This document shows, in pieces, positions 54,096-63,191 of a stretch of 64,000 nucleotides of DNA. The notes below the pieces were generated by a model. The model was not told the DNA's origin and did not search any database. It saw only the letters and a list, made by a program, of their open reading frames with translations. Made by a program: the position numbers and the translations under genes. Position 1 is the first letter of the stretch. Each line of letters starts with the position of its first letter. The DNA comes from Echinicola shivajiensis (GTDB lineage: Bacteria; Bacteroidota; Bacteroidia; Cytophagales; Cyclobacteriaceae): contig NZ_JAHHZM010000019.1 in the NCBI RefSeq assembly GCF_018642165.1, positions 31,252 to 95,251 of the forward strand, given 5' to 3'.

Positions 54096-54890
54096 ATGAT
54101 CATGAAAAAACTATTAAGCCTACTCATACTAGTAGCTTGCTGCTACGGAAATGCTTTCGGACAAGAAAAGCTGTACGCAATTTTGGAATTCATGAAAGTG
54201 GATGGTGATCAGGAACAAGCATACTGGGAAACTGAGAACTTTTGGGAAAAAATCCACCAAGAGCGCATTAAAAATGGAGACATTGTGGGCTGGGACCTTT
54301 GGTCCCTCAAACCGGGCGGTGAAGATCAAGGCTATCAATATTTAACAGTAACTATCTTTGATGATCTAGCTAAAATGCTTAATGCAGGGGAGGGTATTAT
54401 GGCTGCAGCCCAAGACGCCTATTCTGATTATGACGAAGAGCAATTTCAGGAAAAAATGAAACAGACCACCAGTTCAAGAGACCTATCTATAAGACTCTTT
54501 GTTGAAGTACTCAAGGAAACCACCTCTGACATGACTATGGAACCTGGTATGGTTGCCGGCATCACACTTCTAAAAGCCAAGCCGGGAATGGGAGGACAAT
54601 ACGAAAACGCTGAAAAGGAAGTATTTTATCCAGTCCATCAAAAAATGGTTGATCAGAATATCATGGAATACTGGGGATTAGGAAGAGTAATGCTTCCATT
54701 TGGCAGCGATGTCTATGCTTCCCATATCATAGTCACTATGTTTGGTGATTACGACCAGTTTGTCAAAAGCATTGCTGTAAATCCATGGGAAGGAGCAGAT
54801 GAAGAGACCATCAAAAAAGCAGATGAAGGCAGGGCATCAAGGGATCTAAAATGGGGTTATCTAGGTAATTTGGTCAAAGCAGTAAGATGA
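54096..54890 (+). CDS. Secreted protein with two dimeric alpha/beta-barrel-like halves
   Basis: A 264-residue protein, Sec signal 1-22 (MIMKKLLSLLILVACC, cut after FGQ; ATGs at 54099-54102 could also start it). Two halves look related: residues about 24-145 with IVGWDLWSLKP then YLTVTIFDDL, and about 155-264 with IMEYWGLGRVML then HIIVTMFGDY. Each resembles a NIPSNAP/ABM-like ferredoxin-type fold. This suggests an internal duplication forming a fused dimer. No catalytic motif seen. A terminator follows. Confidence 0.65.
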   Translation: MIMKKLLSLLILVACCYGNAFGQEKLYAILEFMKVDGDQEQAYWETENFWEKIHQERIKNGDIVGWDLWSLKPGGEDQGYQYLTVTIFDDLAKMLNAGEGIMAAAQDAYSDYDEEQFQEKMKQTTSSRDLSIRLFVEVLKETTSDMTMEPGMVAGITLLKAKPGMGGQYENAEKEVFYPVHQKMVDQNIMEYWGLGRVMLPFGSDVYASHIIVTMFGDYDQFVKSIAVNPWEGADEETIKKADEGRASRDLKWGYLGNLVKAVR

Positions 54891-54939
54891 TCCATTGCTC
54901 ATTCAGTATTGATTCAAAATGTCCATTGGCATTAGAAAA

Positions 54940-54978
54940 AAAATGCCCCCTTTTAACGATAGCAAATAGGGGCATTTT
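54940..54978. terminator. Bidirectional terminator
   Basis: AAAATGCCCC (54940-54949) pairs with GGGGCATTTT (54969-54978); the A/T-rich flanks make it work both ways. It lies between the secreted protein gene and the pseudogene at 55003. Confidence 0.8.
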
Positions 54979-55002
54979 ATCTATTTCTAAAACCTAAGAA
55001 AA

Positions 55003-55287
55003 TCAATCCATAACATGTATTTTCATCTGCATACCCATGTTTTCATAACGTGCCTCCAGATTATAATAATCTTTATCAATTCCTTTTACCTTAAATGATA
55101 TATCACCTGTAATAGTCATATTTATATCAATGTCCTTACCACTAAAACTTTATTTTATAATTGAATGGGACTCCATCCTTTGATAGTAGGTCTCTCCTTC
55201 GTCCAACTTAAGCTCTAGTAAAGTCCTTTTAGACTGACATGCAGCTATCGACATGACCAGTAAAAAATAAATACTCAGTTTTTTCAT
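55003..55287 (-). pseudogene. Lipoprotein gene broken by an in-frame nonsense codon (possible DUF6263-like N-terminus)
   Basis: From the ATG at 55287 (minus) the frame reads MKKLSIYFLLVMSIAACQSK, a lipoprotein signal with lipobox IAAC, then KRTLLELKLDEGETYYQRME. It stops at TAA (55152-55150) at codon 46. The same frame continues coherently after this codon as SFSGKDIDINMTITGDISFKVKG then NLEARYENMGMQMKIHVMD and a TGA at 55005-55003. A single CAA (Gln) to TAA change would explain it. The pattern GETYYQ...GDISFKV resembles secreted DUF6263-type proteins, which are longer (about 300 residues), so the 3' part is also missing. Both pieces are too short to be called easily. A sequencing error is possible but the missing C-terminal part argues for true decay. 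Confidence 0.6.
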
Positions 55288-55460
55288 TATTGGAATAGTT
55301 TCTTGTTGTGTTTATTTCAAAAATTATGTGCTTTTCGGCTAGTTTAAAATTCAGAAAAAATCCAAAATGATTATACAAACCCTAATCTCTACAACTTAAA
55401 AAGCATATTGCCGATTAGAGGCATGATTTTAATTAATTGCAAGGGAAAACTACCTATATC

Positions 55461-55982
55461 CTAATGCTTATTTTCATTCTTTTTATTGAGGTCTATTCCT
55501 GCGTAAAAGCCTAAATCTTGTTCTCTTATTACCTTAGTCCAAAAGGCAATTTGGCCTGTATGGTATGAAAAATGTTCGACGGCATGAAGGACATTACCCA
55601 CCCCAGTATACCTAAAGCCCTGAACATTATATTTACTGATTAAATCCTCTTCTGTCAAATCCTCTATAATTTCACAGGCAGCCTTCACTTCTTCATTGAT
55701 AACATGAATCAAAGCGTTTTTTGCCATTCCACCACACGCAGAAAACTCAGCGTCCCTGTCTCTTTTATCCTCATGACCTCCGAGTGATGAAACGATATAT
55801 TGCCCCAAGTTTCCTCCCAAATGGAGCACCAAATTTCCAATGCTATTGGAAACCTCATTAGGTCGCTGCCAAATTTCTTCCTCGGTTAACCAGTTTAGAC
55901 AACTGATAATCTTAGCCTTATTCTCATTCAATCTAAAAATGGCATGTTTAATTAGCTCTTGCCCTATTGGGTTATTATCCAT
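55461..55982 (-). CDS. DinB-family protein
   Basis: A 173-residue four-helix bundle protein of the DinB/DUF1572 type. Three histidine positions for the metal site are visible: H54 in LVLHLGGN, H134 in LHAVEHFSYHTGQI and H138 in the same stretch, with GQI typical of the family. DinB proteins in Bacillus and Bacteroidota are probable thiol-dependent transferases (bacillithiol-type) or unknown-function enzymes. The gene is alone. Confidence 0.84.
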   Translation of the reverse strand: MDNNPIGQELIKHAIFRLNENKAKIISCLNWLTEEEIWQRPNEVSNSIGNLVLHLGGNLGQYIVSSLGGHEDKRDRDAEFSACGGMAKNALIHVINEEVKAACEIIEDLTEEDLISKYNVQGFRYTGVGNVLHAVEHFSYHTGQIAFWTKVIREQDLGFYAGIDLNKKNENKH

Positions 55983-56364
55983 TATGTTACTCTCTTATTT
56001 TTCTGAAATTGTATTTACCTTACTTTATTAAATAGATTAAAGCCTGAAAAGTTTAATCGCTTCTAGCTAAAATGGTGGCCTATTATATAAGATAAAGGCT
56101 AACTGATTTTGGAAAAGGGTAATTAGTACAAAAAAGGAAAACGCTTCAATAATATACAAAACCAGGAACAAATGAATCCTTTACATTTCATCATCATTAG
56201 ATTTAGTAAAAGCTTTTCCTTTTCTAGTTAAACGTTTTTAAGTAAGTCGAAGTTTTTTATTCGTTTACAATATATTTTTAAAAAATTACTCCAACATTTT
56301 GATATTACACCCAACATATTGACAATCAATAATTAATATCATTTCTTTTCATAAAACAATCGCT
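55983..56364. other. 382-base AT-rich intergenic stretch
   Basis: Between the DinB gene and the gene at 56365, both minus strand. Low-complexity A/T sequence, no frame above about 40 codons, no tRNA or hairpin of note; it should hold the promoter for DinB. Confidence 0.5.
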
Positions 56365-56907
56365 TCAAAATTTCTTACAAAACCCAAGTGATATACCCCA
56401 GGTGTCATAGCCTTTCTTAATATCAAATAATAGGGTAGGCGTGAATTCCCAATTGCGCTGCATCTCAAACGCATATTCTGTTCCAAGCCTGAAAATTCCT
56501 AGATTTTCATGTTTCTCAAACTCTGCGCCTCCACCCGTGAATGCTTTCCATTTTTCAGTAATACTATAGGTAAGTACCAAGGCAAAAATCATTGCTCGTT
56601 CCCTCTCCAATTCCTTACCAGTAACAATATAATGATCTAATTCCCAGTCCCACATCATTCCAATTTCAAATTTTTCATGAATTTTCCTGAAATAATCAAA
56701 TCCAACAGCTGGAACAAAAAAACCACTTTCTGCTTCTGACTCACTTAATTCAGCCCCTTTGGGGATCCATGTGTAACCAAGAGAAAAAACTACTCTATTT
56801 TTTAGCTCTTCTTCTTCCTTGTTTTCTTCCTCTTCCTGAGCATAAGCTGAATAGTTAAACAAAGTCAACAGAAAAATAATAAGGGTTAATTGCCTGAGGT
56901 CTTTCAT
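56365..56907 (-). CDS. Secreted outer-membrane-like protein, unknown family
   Basis: A 180-residue protein with a signal peptide (1-23, cut after AYAQ), then an acidic stretch EEEENKEEEELKN, and beta-rich sequence with VVFSLGYTWIPKGAEL and alternating strands to the C-terminal LGFCKKF. An eight-stranded outer-membrane barrel is plausible from the pattern (the final residue is Phe). No family named. The gene is single and minus strand. Confidence 0.6.
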   Translation of the reverse strand: MKDLRQLTLIIFLLTLFNYSAYAQEEEENKEEEELKNRVVFSLGYTWIPKGAELSESEAESGFFVPAVGFDYFRKIHEKFEIGMMWDWELDHYIVTGKELERERAMIFALVLTYSITEKWKAFTGGGAEFEKHENLGIFRLGTEYAFEMQRNWEFTPTLLFDIKKGYDTWGISLGFCKKF

Positions 56908-57014
56908 AAAGAAATATTTTAATCAAAAATTACTCCTTCATAAATTTACTACAAAAACGCAAAAAAATCACCCTATTCAACTCATAATAAATCGTTTACA
57001 AAAAAAACACATGA

Positions 57015-57710
57015 CTACTTTATGATATAATCCCAAATCATTTTGGCTATTGCTTCCATTCCTTTATCACTAGGATGCCTGGCCACTCCTTCCACTTCAT
57101 ATTCTCCCAATGCCATATTTTCATCATTAGCACTCAAATGCGTAATATCAACCAATGTCCATCCCTGATTATCAGCAACCCATTCTATCTGACTATTAAT
57201 TACAGGGTTTTCCCAAAAAGTAGTAGTTATCAAAACTTTGGTTTTTCCATTATCGCTTAGATAATTGGCAAAATCTACAATTGATCTTCCAAAATTATAT
57301 CCTTCAACTTCGGCTATATCCACATTTTCGCCCAATCTAATAATCAATAATTCGGGCTTTACTGCTTTCAAATACTCATAATCGGTAAAATCCAAGGTCT
57401 CAAAAAACCTTTCAAATGGATATACATTTTCCCGAACAATTTCCATTTCAGGATTAAGGGTAAGGAGAAAGTTACTTAACACACTAAAATAATCCTTGTC
57501 TGCTGCACTGGCAGCCATTCCCCAACCATTTTCCCAGCCTATTTCTGGTGCAGGCGGGTGATAAGTAATACTATTTCCGATTATCAAAACCCTTGATAAT
57601 GGGTCTTCAGCAGGCTTTTCTTCCTTACTACAAGAAACAATTACAAAAAATATTATCACCAAAAACAAAAAGCCAATAATTCCGGCTTTGCTCAATTTGA
57701 TTATATCCAT
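57015..57710 (-). CDS. SGNH/GDSL-type hydrolase-like lipoprotein
   Basis: A 231-residue lipoprotein (hydrophobic N-terminus, lipobox IVSC with C27). The SGNH fold shows block I LIIGNSITYHP with S47 and a late HP (VARHPSDKGMEAIAK, H212). The usual D-x-x-H aspartate is absent, V209 being there. LLIIRLGENVD matches block III. It probably hydrolyses an ester or acetyl group on a surface polysaccharide if active. It lies 38 bases from the Pif1-like gene end on the same strand. Confidence 0.75.
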   Translation of the reverse strand: MDIIKLSKAGIIGFLFLVIIFFVIVSCSKEEKPAEDPLSRVLIIGNSITYHPPAPEIGWENGWGMAASAADKDYFSVLSNFLLTLNPEMEIVRENVYPFERFFETLDFTDYEYLKAVKPELLIIRLGENVDIAEVEGYNFGRSIVDFANYLSDNGKTKVLITTTFWENPVINSQIEWVADNQGWTLVDITHLSANDENMALGEYEVEGVARHPSDKGMEAIAKMIWDYIIK

Positions 57711-57748
57711 TTCGCTTGTGCAAACTTGGTCAAAATTTTATTATTATA

Positions 57749-59338
57749 TCACTCTCTGCAATAATAACGATTTTCTAAATCTTCTTTCAATTTTAAAAAT
57801 TTTTGCCATTTCGGGTAAATGGTTACATCATGTACCGCCTGTACCTCATCGAACATTTCCTGCGCGAGATTATACTCACCTTGCCTAAAGGCCCGAAAAG
57901 CATGTTTCAATAGCTGCATTGCCCTGGCCAGTTCCAATTCCTTTTCTACTTGTTCTGCTGCTAATCGCTGACGACTGAACACCAAACTATCCGGGCTGAC
58001 CTTGACACTTTGAATACCAATAGGGGATTTTAAAACCAAGCCTTCCAAATTGGTACATCTACTTAATGCTACATATGCCTGCCCTGCTTCAAAGGACCTG
58101 CTAATATCCAAAATAGCCCTTTCAAAGGTCAAACCTTGGCTTTTATGTACTGTGATTGCCCAAGCCAACTTCAATGGAAACTGGGTAAATGTGCCGATCA
58201 CCTTTGCCTCTAAATGTTCCTCTTTTTCATTATAGATAAACTCCACATTTTCCCAGGTTTCCCTACGAACTTCATAAATAAAGCCCCTATGATCCTCTAC
58301 CTCGATCATATCCTTTTCCATTTTGGAAACCTTTCCAATCATCCCATTATAATACTTTGCCTCGGCGTTATTCCTCATAAAAATTACTTGGGCACCAATC
58401 TTTAAAGTCAGGTCCACCGGGTCAAAAGGAGCCATATTCATAGGAAAATCATCCTTTATCTCAGCAGCATAGATCCTTGGTTCTTTTTTGAGTTCAGCAA
58501 GCTTTTTGGTGTTGATTTCTGAAATGGTAGCATTGTGGGTCCCTATTAGGATATACTCTTGGTCCAATAAGTCAAAGCGGTATTTACTGGCTGTGGCATT
58601 CAGAACACGCAAATCCTCTTGGGTATGTTCACTCTCTCGAACCCTATTGAGGATTTCCTTAAAGGCTTCATCTTTTTGCCTGTATATTTTTCCCAATTCA
58701 ATATGAATTGGATTGAGCTCTTTAAAAGCATGGGCACTAAAGAAAAAGCGGGAAGCATAATGGGGCGCCAAGTGCTCCCAATCCGTATTTCTCACCACTG
58801 GAGGGAGTTGAAATGGATCCCCAATAAAGATCATCTGCACACCTCCGAAAGGTAAATGCATCTTCTTTCTATAAACCCTTAACAGTTGATCGATCACATC
58901 CAGTATCTCCACACGCACCATGGACACCTCATCAATGACCAAAATATCAAGCCTATTGATCAAATCCCGATGCTTCTTTCGATACTGGAATTGCTCAAAG
59001 ATGGACATGCCTTTCTCTTTGGCCTTTGGCGAAAGACGAGGATCACCAGGCAAAAACATTTGCCTTGGATCAATCTTAAAAAAAGAATGAATGGTTTTCC
59101 CCTTGGCATTGATAGCTGCCACGCCTGTGGGTGCAACCACAGCCATATTCTTTTCACGGTTTAACTTTCTAAGCGTGTGTAAAAAAGTAGTTTTCCCAGT
59201 GCCGGCTTTCCCAGTCAGAAAGAGTGACCTTTTTGAAAACAGGGCAACTTCCAAGGCATGAATAAATGCCTCGTTGCTGGTGTCCAAGCCTTCAGATTGA
59301 AACTCATGGTATAGAAAGTCCTTAATGGAAAATGCCAT
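57749..59338 (-). CDS. Pif1-like/AAA DNA helicase
   Basis: A 529-residue (from ATG 59338) ATPase. Walker A GKAGTGKT lies near residue 43-50, Walker B IDEVSMV near 117, and a UvrD_C_2 motif TVHKSQGLTFERAILDISRS near 410-430. The PIF1 and helicase family I motifs (PTGVAAINAKGKTIHSFF, IYRQKDEAFKEIL) are clear. The C-terminal 80 residues are a helical extension. Such Pif1-like enzymes unwind forked or G-quadruplex DNA. The in-frame TTG six bases upstream is rejected. It is minus strand, next to the SGNH gene. Confidence 0.88.
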   Translation of the reverse strand: MAFSIKDFLYHEFQSEGLDTSNEAFIHALEVALFSKRSLFLTGKAGTGKTTFLHTLRKLNREKNMAVVAPTGVAAINAKGKTIHSFFKIDPRQMFLPGDPRLSPKAKEKGMSIFEQFQYRKKHRDLINRLDILVIDEVSMVRVEILDVIDQLLRVYRKKMHLPFGGVQMIFIGDPFQLPPVVRNTDWEHLAPHYASRFFFSAHAFKELNPIHIELGKIYRQKDEAFKEILNRVRESEHTQEDLRVLNATASKYRFDLLDQEYILIGTHNATISEINTKKLAELKKEPRIYAAEIKDDFPMNMAPFDPVDLTLKIGAQVIFMRNNAEAKYYNGMIGKVSKMEKDMIEVEDHRGFIYEVRRETWENVEFIYNEKEEHLEAKVIGTFTQFPLKLAWAITVHKSQGLTFERAILDISRSFEAGQAYVALSRCTNLEGLVLKSPIGIQSVKVSPDSLVFSRQRLAAEQVEKELELARAMQLLKHAFRAFRQGEYNLAQEMFDEVQAVHDVTIYPKWQKFLKLKEDLENRYYCRE

Positions 59339-59432
59339 AGACAAATGTACTATTTTTTAATCGGCCAAGTCAAAGCACCAAAAGATAGAAAATCACCTTT
59401 TACCATATTAGGCTTATCCTGTCTAAATTGAC

Positions 59433-60791
59433 TTAACCGAGGCGCCTTTTCCAATGGCCCATACGAAAATAAACGAAGGCTACTGTGGCGGAAATCCAAT
59501 TGGAAATAGGGAAGGCCCAATAAATGCCCTCATGTTTAAGATCTGTATGATAGGCCAAAAAATAGCCTACGGGAAAACGAATAATCCAAAGGTTCAAAAA
59601 GGATATAAACATGGAAGCCTTGGTAAATCCAGCACCATTAAAGGTACCATTAATGACCTGTTGAACACCCAAAAACCCAAAACTTGGTCCCATAATCTTG
59701 ATAAAGGTAGCACCGTCATGGATAACTTGAGGTTCATTTGGCACAAAAAACCGCACCAAGTCCTCAGCAAATATAAACAGCAAAGCCCCGACACCTGTCA
59801 AACCGAAAAAGGCAATTTTAACGGACAGAATACCTGTTTTTTCTGACCGGTGAATTTTATTGGCTCCAATATTTTGTCCTACCAAAGTAGTAGTGGCAAT
59901 GGCCAGTCCAAGAGCTGGGATAATCACAAAACTCAAAATCCTTGCACCAATACCATAAGCTGCAACCACCTCAGAACCAAAACTGGTGACCAAAACCACC
60001 ATCATTGCCATCCCCAGCGCCCTGGCAGACTGCTCCATGCTTGAAGGCAAACCCAGTTCAAATAGTTTCTTGGTCCAGGAAAGATGAAACTTCATTTCTG
60101 AAAAATGAATCTTTATTCCATGATTCCCTTTAAAAAGAATATAGAGGCCTACTACTGCAGAAATCCCCTGTGTGATCACACTGGCAACAGCAGCACCTGC
60201 CACGCCAAAACCAGGAAGGGGGCCAAAACCATAAATAAATAGCGGGTCCAAAACCAAGTTGAGCAAAACAGTCACCAAAATCACATAAACTGGCAAAAGC
60301 ACATTGCCGATTCCTCGCATCAAAGACTGGAAAACAAAAAATATAAACAGAAATACAAAGCCTAGGGCAGAGACTTTGAAATATGCAACTGAGTCCGCCT
60401 GCACTTCCGGGCCTGCACCAATTAACTTCATCAATGGCCCAGCCATAGTAAAGCCGATAATTGCCAACAGTACGGAAACAATAAAGACCACTAGTACGGT
60501 TTGGGAAGAGGCAAAATTGACCATTTTCTGATCATTGGCTCCCTTATGCTGTGAAACCAATACGGTACCGGCAAGGGTTAGTCCACCGCCAAGTGAAAGA
60601 ATCAGGAAGAGAATGGGAAAGCTCAAACTTACCGCTGCCACAGCATTGGCCCCCAAACGCCCCAACCAAAATGTATCTATCAACTGATAGGCAGTTTGTA
60701 GCACATTGGCCAAAATTATGGGTATGGCAAGCTGTGTAAGCGCAGTGAGGATTTTTCCTTCAGTGTATTTTTTTTCCTTAGGTGGCTGCAT
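59433..60791 (-). CDS. MATE family multidrug/sodium efflux transporter
   Basis: A 452-residue membrane protein with twelve helices in two repeats. Typical MATE patterns are TALTQLAIPIILANVLQTAY at about 15-34, DTFWLGRLG, and IPALGLAIATTTLVGQNIGA in the second half. MATE pumps export cationic drugs with Na+ or H+. The ATG at 60791 (MQPPKEKKY) is chosen over a TTG 27 bases upstream. Substrate not known. Confidence 0.9.
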   Translation of the reverse strand: MQPPKEKKYTEGKILTALTQLAIPIILANVLQTAYQLIDTFWLGRLGANAVAAVSLSFPILFLILSLGGGLTLAGTVLVSQHKGANDQKMVNFASSQTVLVVFIVSVLLAIIGFTMAGPLMKLIGAGPEVQADSVAYFKVSALGFVFLFIFFVFQSLMRGIGNVLLPVYVILVTVLLNLVLDPLFIYGFGPLPGFGVAGAAVASVITQGISAVVGLYILFKGNHGIKIHFSEMKFHLSWTKKLFELGLPSSMEQSARALGMAMMVVLVTSFGSEVVAAYGIGARILSFVIIPALGLAIATTTLVGQNIGANKIHRSEKTGILSVKIAFFGLTGVGALLFIFAEDLVRFFVPNEPQVIHDGATFIKIMGPSFGFLGVQQVINGTFNGAGFTKASMFISFLNLWIIRFPVGYFLAYHTDLKHEGIYWAFPISNWISATVAFVYFRMGHWKRRLG

Positions 60792-61095
60792 AAAAATCGA
60801 TTGCCCAAAGATAACCAATCGCTTAGAATTTACCTTTCATGAAGATTTTTTTCGTCAATTCACCTTCTCCCCAAACGTAGGTTTTCTTAAAAATTCAAAT
60901 ACCAAAAATCCGCGATTCACTTACCTGTAATAACTGTTTATAACTATTTAAAAGTCATTTATTTTAAAAAATAGACATACTTATACAAATTGGCTATTTC
61001 CAAAAAACTTTGATAAATTCAAGTTAGACTTTTTTAATAGATGTGGTGATTGAGTACCTTCGTGGTTCGGAAAAAAATAAAATAAATATAGCTAT
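60792..61095. other. 304-base intergenic region upstream of the DUF3127 gene
   Basis: AT-rich with a possible -7 box TACCTTCG at 61055-61062 (one mismatch to TAnnTTTG) 33 bases before the DUF3127 ATG. Nothing else recognisable. Confidence 0.45.
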
Positions 61096-61446
61096 ATGGA
61101 AATTACTGGAAAAATCATTCAAATCATGCCAGAACAGTCTGGTAGTGGAAGAAACGGTACCTGGAGAAAGCAGGATTTCATCCTTGAAACAGAAGGACAA
61201 TATCCAAAGAAAGTATGTTTGACCGTTTGGGGAGACAAAATCGACCAATTTGGAATGCAACAGGGCGATTCCGTAAAAGCGGGAATTGAAATCGAAAGCC
61301 GCGAGTACAACAGTCGTTGGTATACTGATGTAAAAGTTTGGAGAGTGGACAAGGCGGGCGCTGCTGCTCCTGACACTGCCAATGCTGGTGCACCTGAAGT
61401 TAGCACCTTTAATGACGAAAGCGGAGAAGATATTTTGCCATTCTAA
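61096..61446 (+). CDS. DUF3127 protein with SSB-like C-terminal tip
   Basis: A 116-residue protein with an OB-fold-like DUF3127 domain (about 1-85; EITGKIIQI, WRKQDFILET, CLTVWGDKI, DVKVWRV). A flexible Ala/Pro-rich linker (AGAAAPDTANAGAPEV) follows, ending with the acidic-hydrophobic tail GEDILPF. That tail looks like the DDDIPF tip of SSB, which recruits DNA repair proteins. So a single-strand DNA-binding role is plausible but is inferred. A strong terminator follows and the next gene starts behind it. Confidence 0.78.
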   Translation: MEITGKIIQIMPEQSGSGRNGTWRKQDFILETEGQYPKKVCLTVWGDKIDQFGMQQGDSVKAGIEIESREYNSRWYTDVKVWRVDKAGAAAPDTANAGAPEVSTFNDESGEDILPF

Positions 61447-61477
61447 TAGGTAAGGATATTTCAAAAAGATTATATTT

Positions 61478-61502
61478 AAGCGATCGAATGATCGCTTTTT
61501 TT
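61478..61502 (+). terminator. Terminator after the DUF3127 gene
   Basis: AAGCGATC (61478-61485), loop GAAT, GATCGCTT (61490-61497), then TTTTTAT. Confidence 0.85.
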
Positions 61503-61522
61503 ATAACACTAATAGAATTACC

Positions 61523-61981
61523 ATGTGGGATGACTTTGATGACGAAGAGCACTGGGACAGTGATGATGAGGAGGATTTCCGTAAAGAACAGGAGCGCATT
61601 CAGAAACACCCGCTGATGCAAAAAGCCAACGATATCCTTCATTTAACGGAAGCCCTTGTCGGTGCATTGGATGAAATGTCCAAAGAAATGTATGGTACCT
61701 TTATGCTTGAAGATGCCACTGTTATCTGCGGCAAATTTGCCGGTGCAGAAGGAGTAGATGACTATATTCTTAAGATGGAAAATGCCGTCTTTATGAAAGT
61801 CCATGCCCGCCATTTAAATTCCATGACCTATTCGGTCGCTATGGTAGATACCCATCCTGAAGAACACTTACAGTTATTGAGGGATGCTATCAATGATTTC
61901 CAACAGCTTTTTATTGACTGGGTGAAAGGCTTTGACCCTAGTAATAAATATGATGATGGCTGGGGCTTATTCTTGGATTAA
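61523..61981 (+). CDS. Acidic hypothetical protein
   Basis: A 152-residue protein with a very acidic first 25 residues (WDDFDDEEHWDSDDEEDFRK) and a mixed helical body; no signal peptide or membrane helix. No recognised family. Cytoplasmic by default. The start is an ATG 20 bases after the DUF3127 terminator T-run, so it probably has weak own transcription or read-through. Confidence 0.62.
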   Translation: MWDDFDDEEHWDSDDEEDFRKEQERIQKHPLMQKANDILHLTEALVGALDEMSKEMYGTFMLEDATVICGKFAGAEGVDDYILKMENAVFMKVHARHLNSMTYSVAMVDTHPEEHLQLLRDAINDFQQLFIDWVKGFDPSNKYDDGWGLFLD

Positions 61982-62309
61982 TTCACGGGGCTACTTTTTA
62001 TTTATTGCTATCTTTTAGTCTAGAGAAGTGATTTAACTCATTACCAATTCATTAAGAAATATTTTTACCTTATATTAAATAATAAGCAGTAGGTTCCAGA
62101 TTAAATTGATTTTCACACCTTTTTGAATTTAAGAGGTGTTTAATTACTCTTACTTCTTAGTGAAAACGGAATTCCCTTTTCAAATCCTATTTAATTGATT
62201 TTGCATACTTTTTTGACAAAATCATCTTGTAATTATTCGAATTACCTGTTTAGCAATTGAGTTGCTTAGCAACTATCTTATAATTTCTAATCATTAATAA
62301 CTGATTACA
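61982..62309. other. 328-base AT-rich intergenic stretch
   Basis: Between 61523-61981 and the lipoprotein gene. A short hairpin AGCAATTGAGTTGCT near 62254-62268 and A/T-rich sequence; nothing else is seen. Confidence 0.45.
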
Positions 62310-63164
62310 ATGAATTCAACTTTTTTCGGAAGTATCTTATTTATGTGCTTTATGATGCAGGAGTTTTTCTTTTTGGATTCAATTCTATTTGGTGCACGTA
62401 GAGTCCTTAAACTACCTATTAAGAGGAAATTGATAAATAATAAAACTCTACGGTTTTTCCCCGTATTTTTAGTAATGATTTCCTGTCAAAAGAAATCTTC
62501 AAAGAATGCATTGGAGATTAAAGAAAAACCTCCAGTGATAATAATTAATAACACCACCGAATTGCCAACTCAAATAAAATCAGACCGGAATTTTCAAAAT
62601 TTAATATATCATGAAGATTTACTGGTATATGGCAATGATACTGTTCAAATTAAAGGGATCAATTACCAATACATTTATATAAGTAACAAGAATACTTTTG
62701 TTGATACACTTTTGATTAGTAATGGAGATACGATTGTGCTAGATATCTCGAATACTGGAATAAAATTTAAAAATGATATTCTGGAAGAAACCAAAACGCT
62801 TTTCAATTCTATCCAGAAATTATCGAATCCATACACAGATTCACTATTTAATATTTTCTATGTAATTGATTATGAACACAAACTAAATATACATGCAGAT
62901 TTTAATAGGTCTGAAATATACCCAGTACACTTTAATTCTAAGCGATATTCTTCTAAACCCGAAGAGCTAACTACACTATTAGAATTGTTGGAATCAGATT
63001 ATGATACCCAACTAAATATTATTGATAAACTTATAGAGGAGAGAAAAATTGAAGTCGAATATGGTACTTTACTAAAGTATAGATTTAAACAAGTTTTCTT
63101 TGAAAAGCTTATTGGCTATTTCGGTCTGACCATGCCAGTGATTTCGGTCAAACCGTGCCACTAA
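62310..63164 (+). CDS. Lipoprotein gene of unknown family, C-terminus cut by the IS21-like element
   Basis: A 284-codon frame. A probable lipoprotein start is the TTG at 62430 (AAGAGGAAA before it), giving INNKTLRFFPVFLVMISC with lipobox VMISC; the ATG at 62310 gives a longer, less natural N-terminus. The body (about 60-265) is hydrophilic (ELPTQIKSDRNF, HEDLLVYGNDT) with no recognised domain. From residue about 270 the sequence (FGLTMPVISVKPCH) is encoded by the terminal repeats of the insertion sequence, so the native C-terminus is lost. AT-rich, unlike neighbouring housekeeping genes. Confidence 0.6.
   Translation: MNSTFFGSILFMCFMMQEFFFLDSILFGARRVLKLPIKRKLINNKTLRFFPVFLVMISCQKKSSKNALEIKEKPPVIIINNTTELPTQIKSDRNFQNLIYHEDLLVYGNDTVQIKGINYQYIYISNKNTFVDTLLISNGDTIVLDISNTGIKFKNDILEETKTLFNSIQKLSNPYTDSLFNIFYVIDYEHKLNIHADFNRSEIYPVHFNSKRYSSKPEELTTLLELLESDYDTQLNIIDKLIEERKIEVEYGTLLKYRFKQVFFEKLIGYFGLTMPVISVKPCH
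63119..63160. repeat. Terminal direct repeats of the IS21-like element
   Basis: TTTCGGTCTGACCATGCCA (63119-63137) and TTTCGGTCAAACCGTGCCA (63142-63160) match at 16 of 19 bases and are spaced by GTGA. Such short, repeated end sequences are transposase-binding sites of IS21-family elements. Confidence 0.65.
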
Positions 63165-63191
63165 GAAAGATCATTTAAAGAAGGTCATTTT

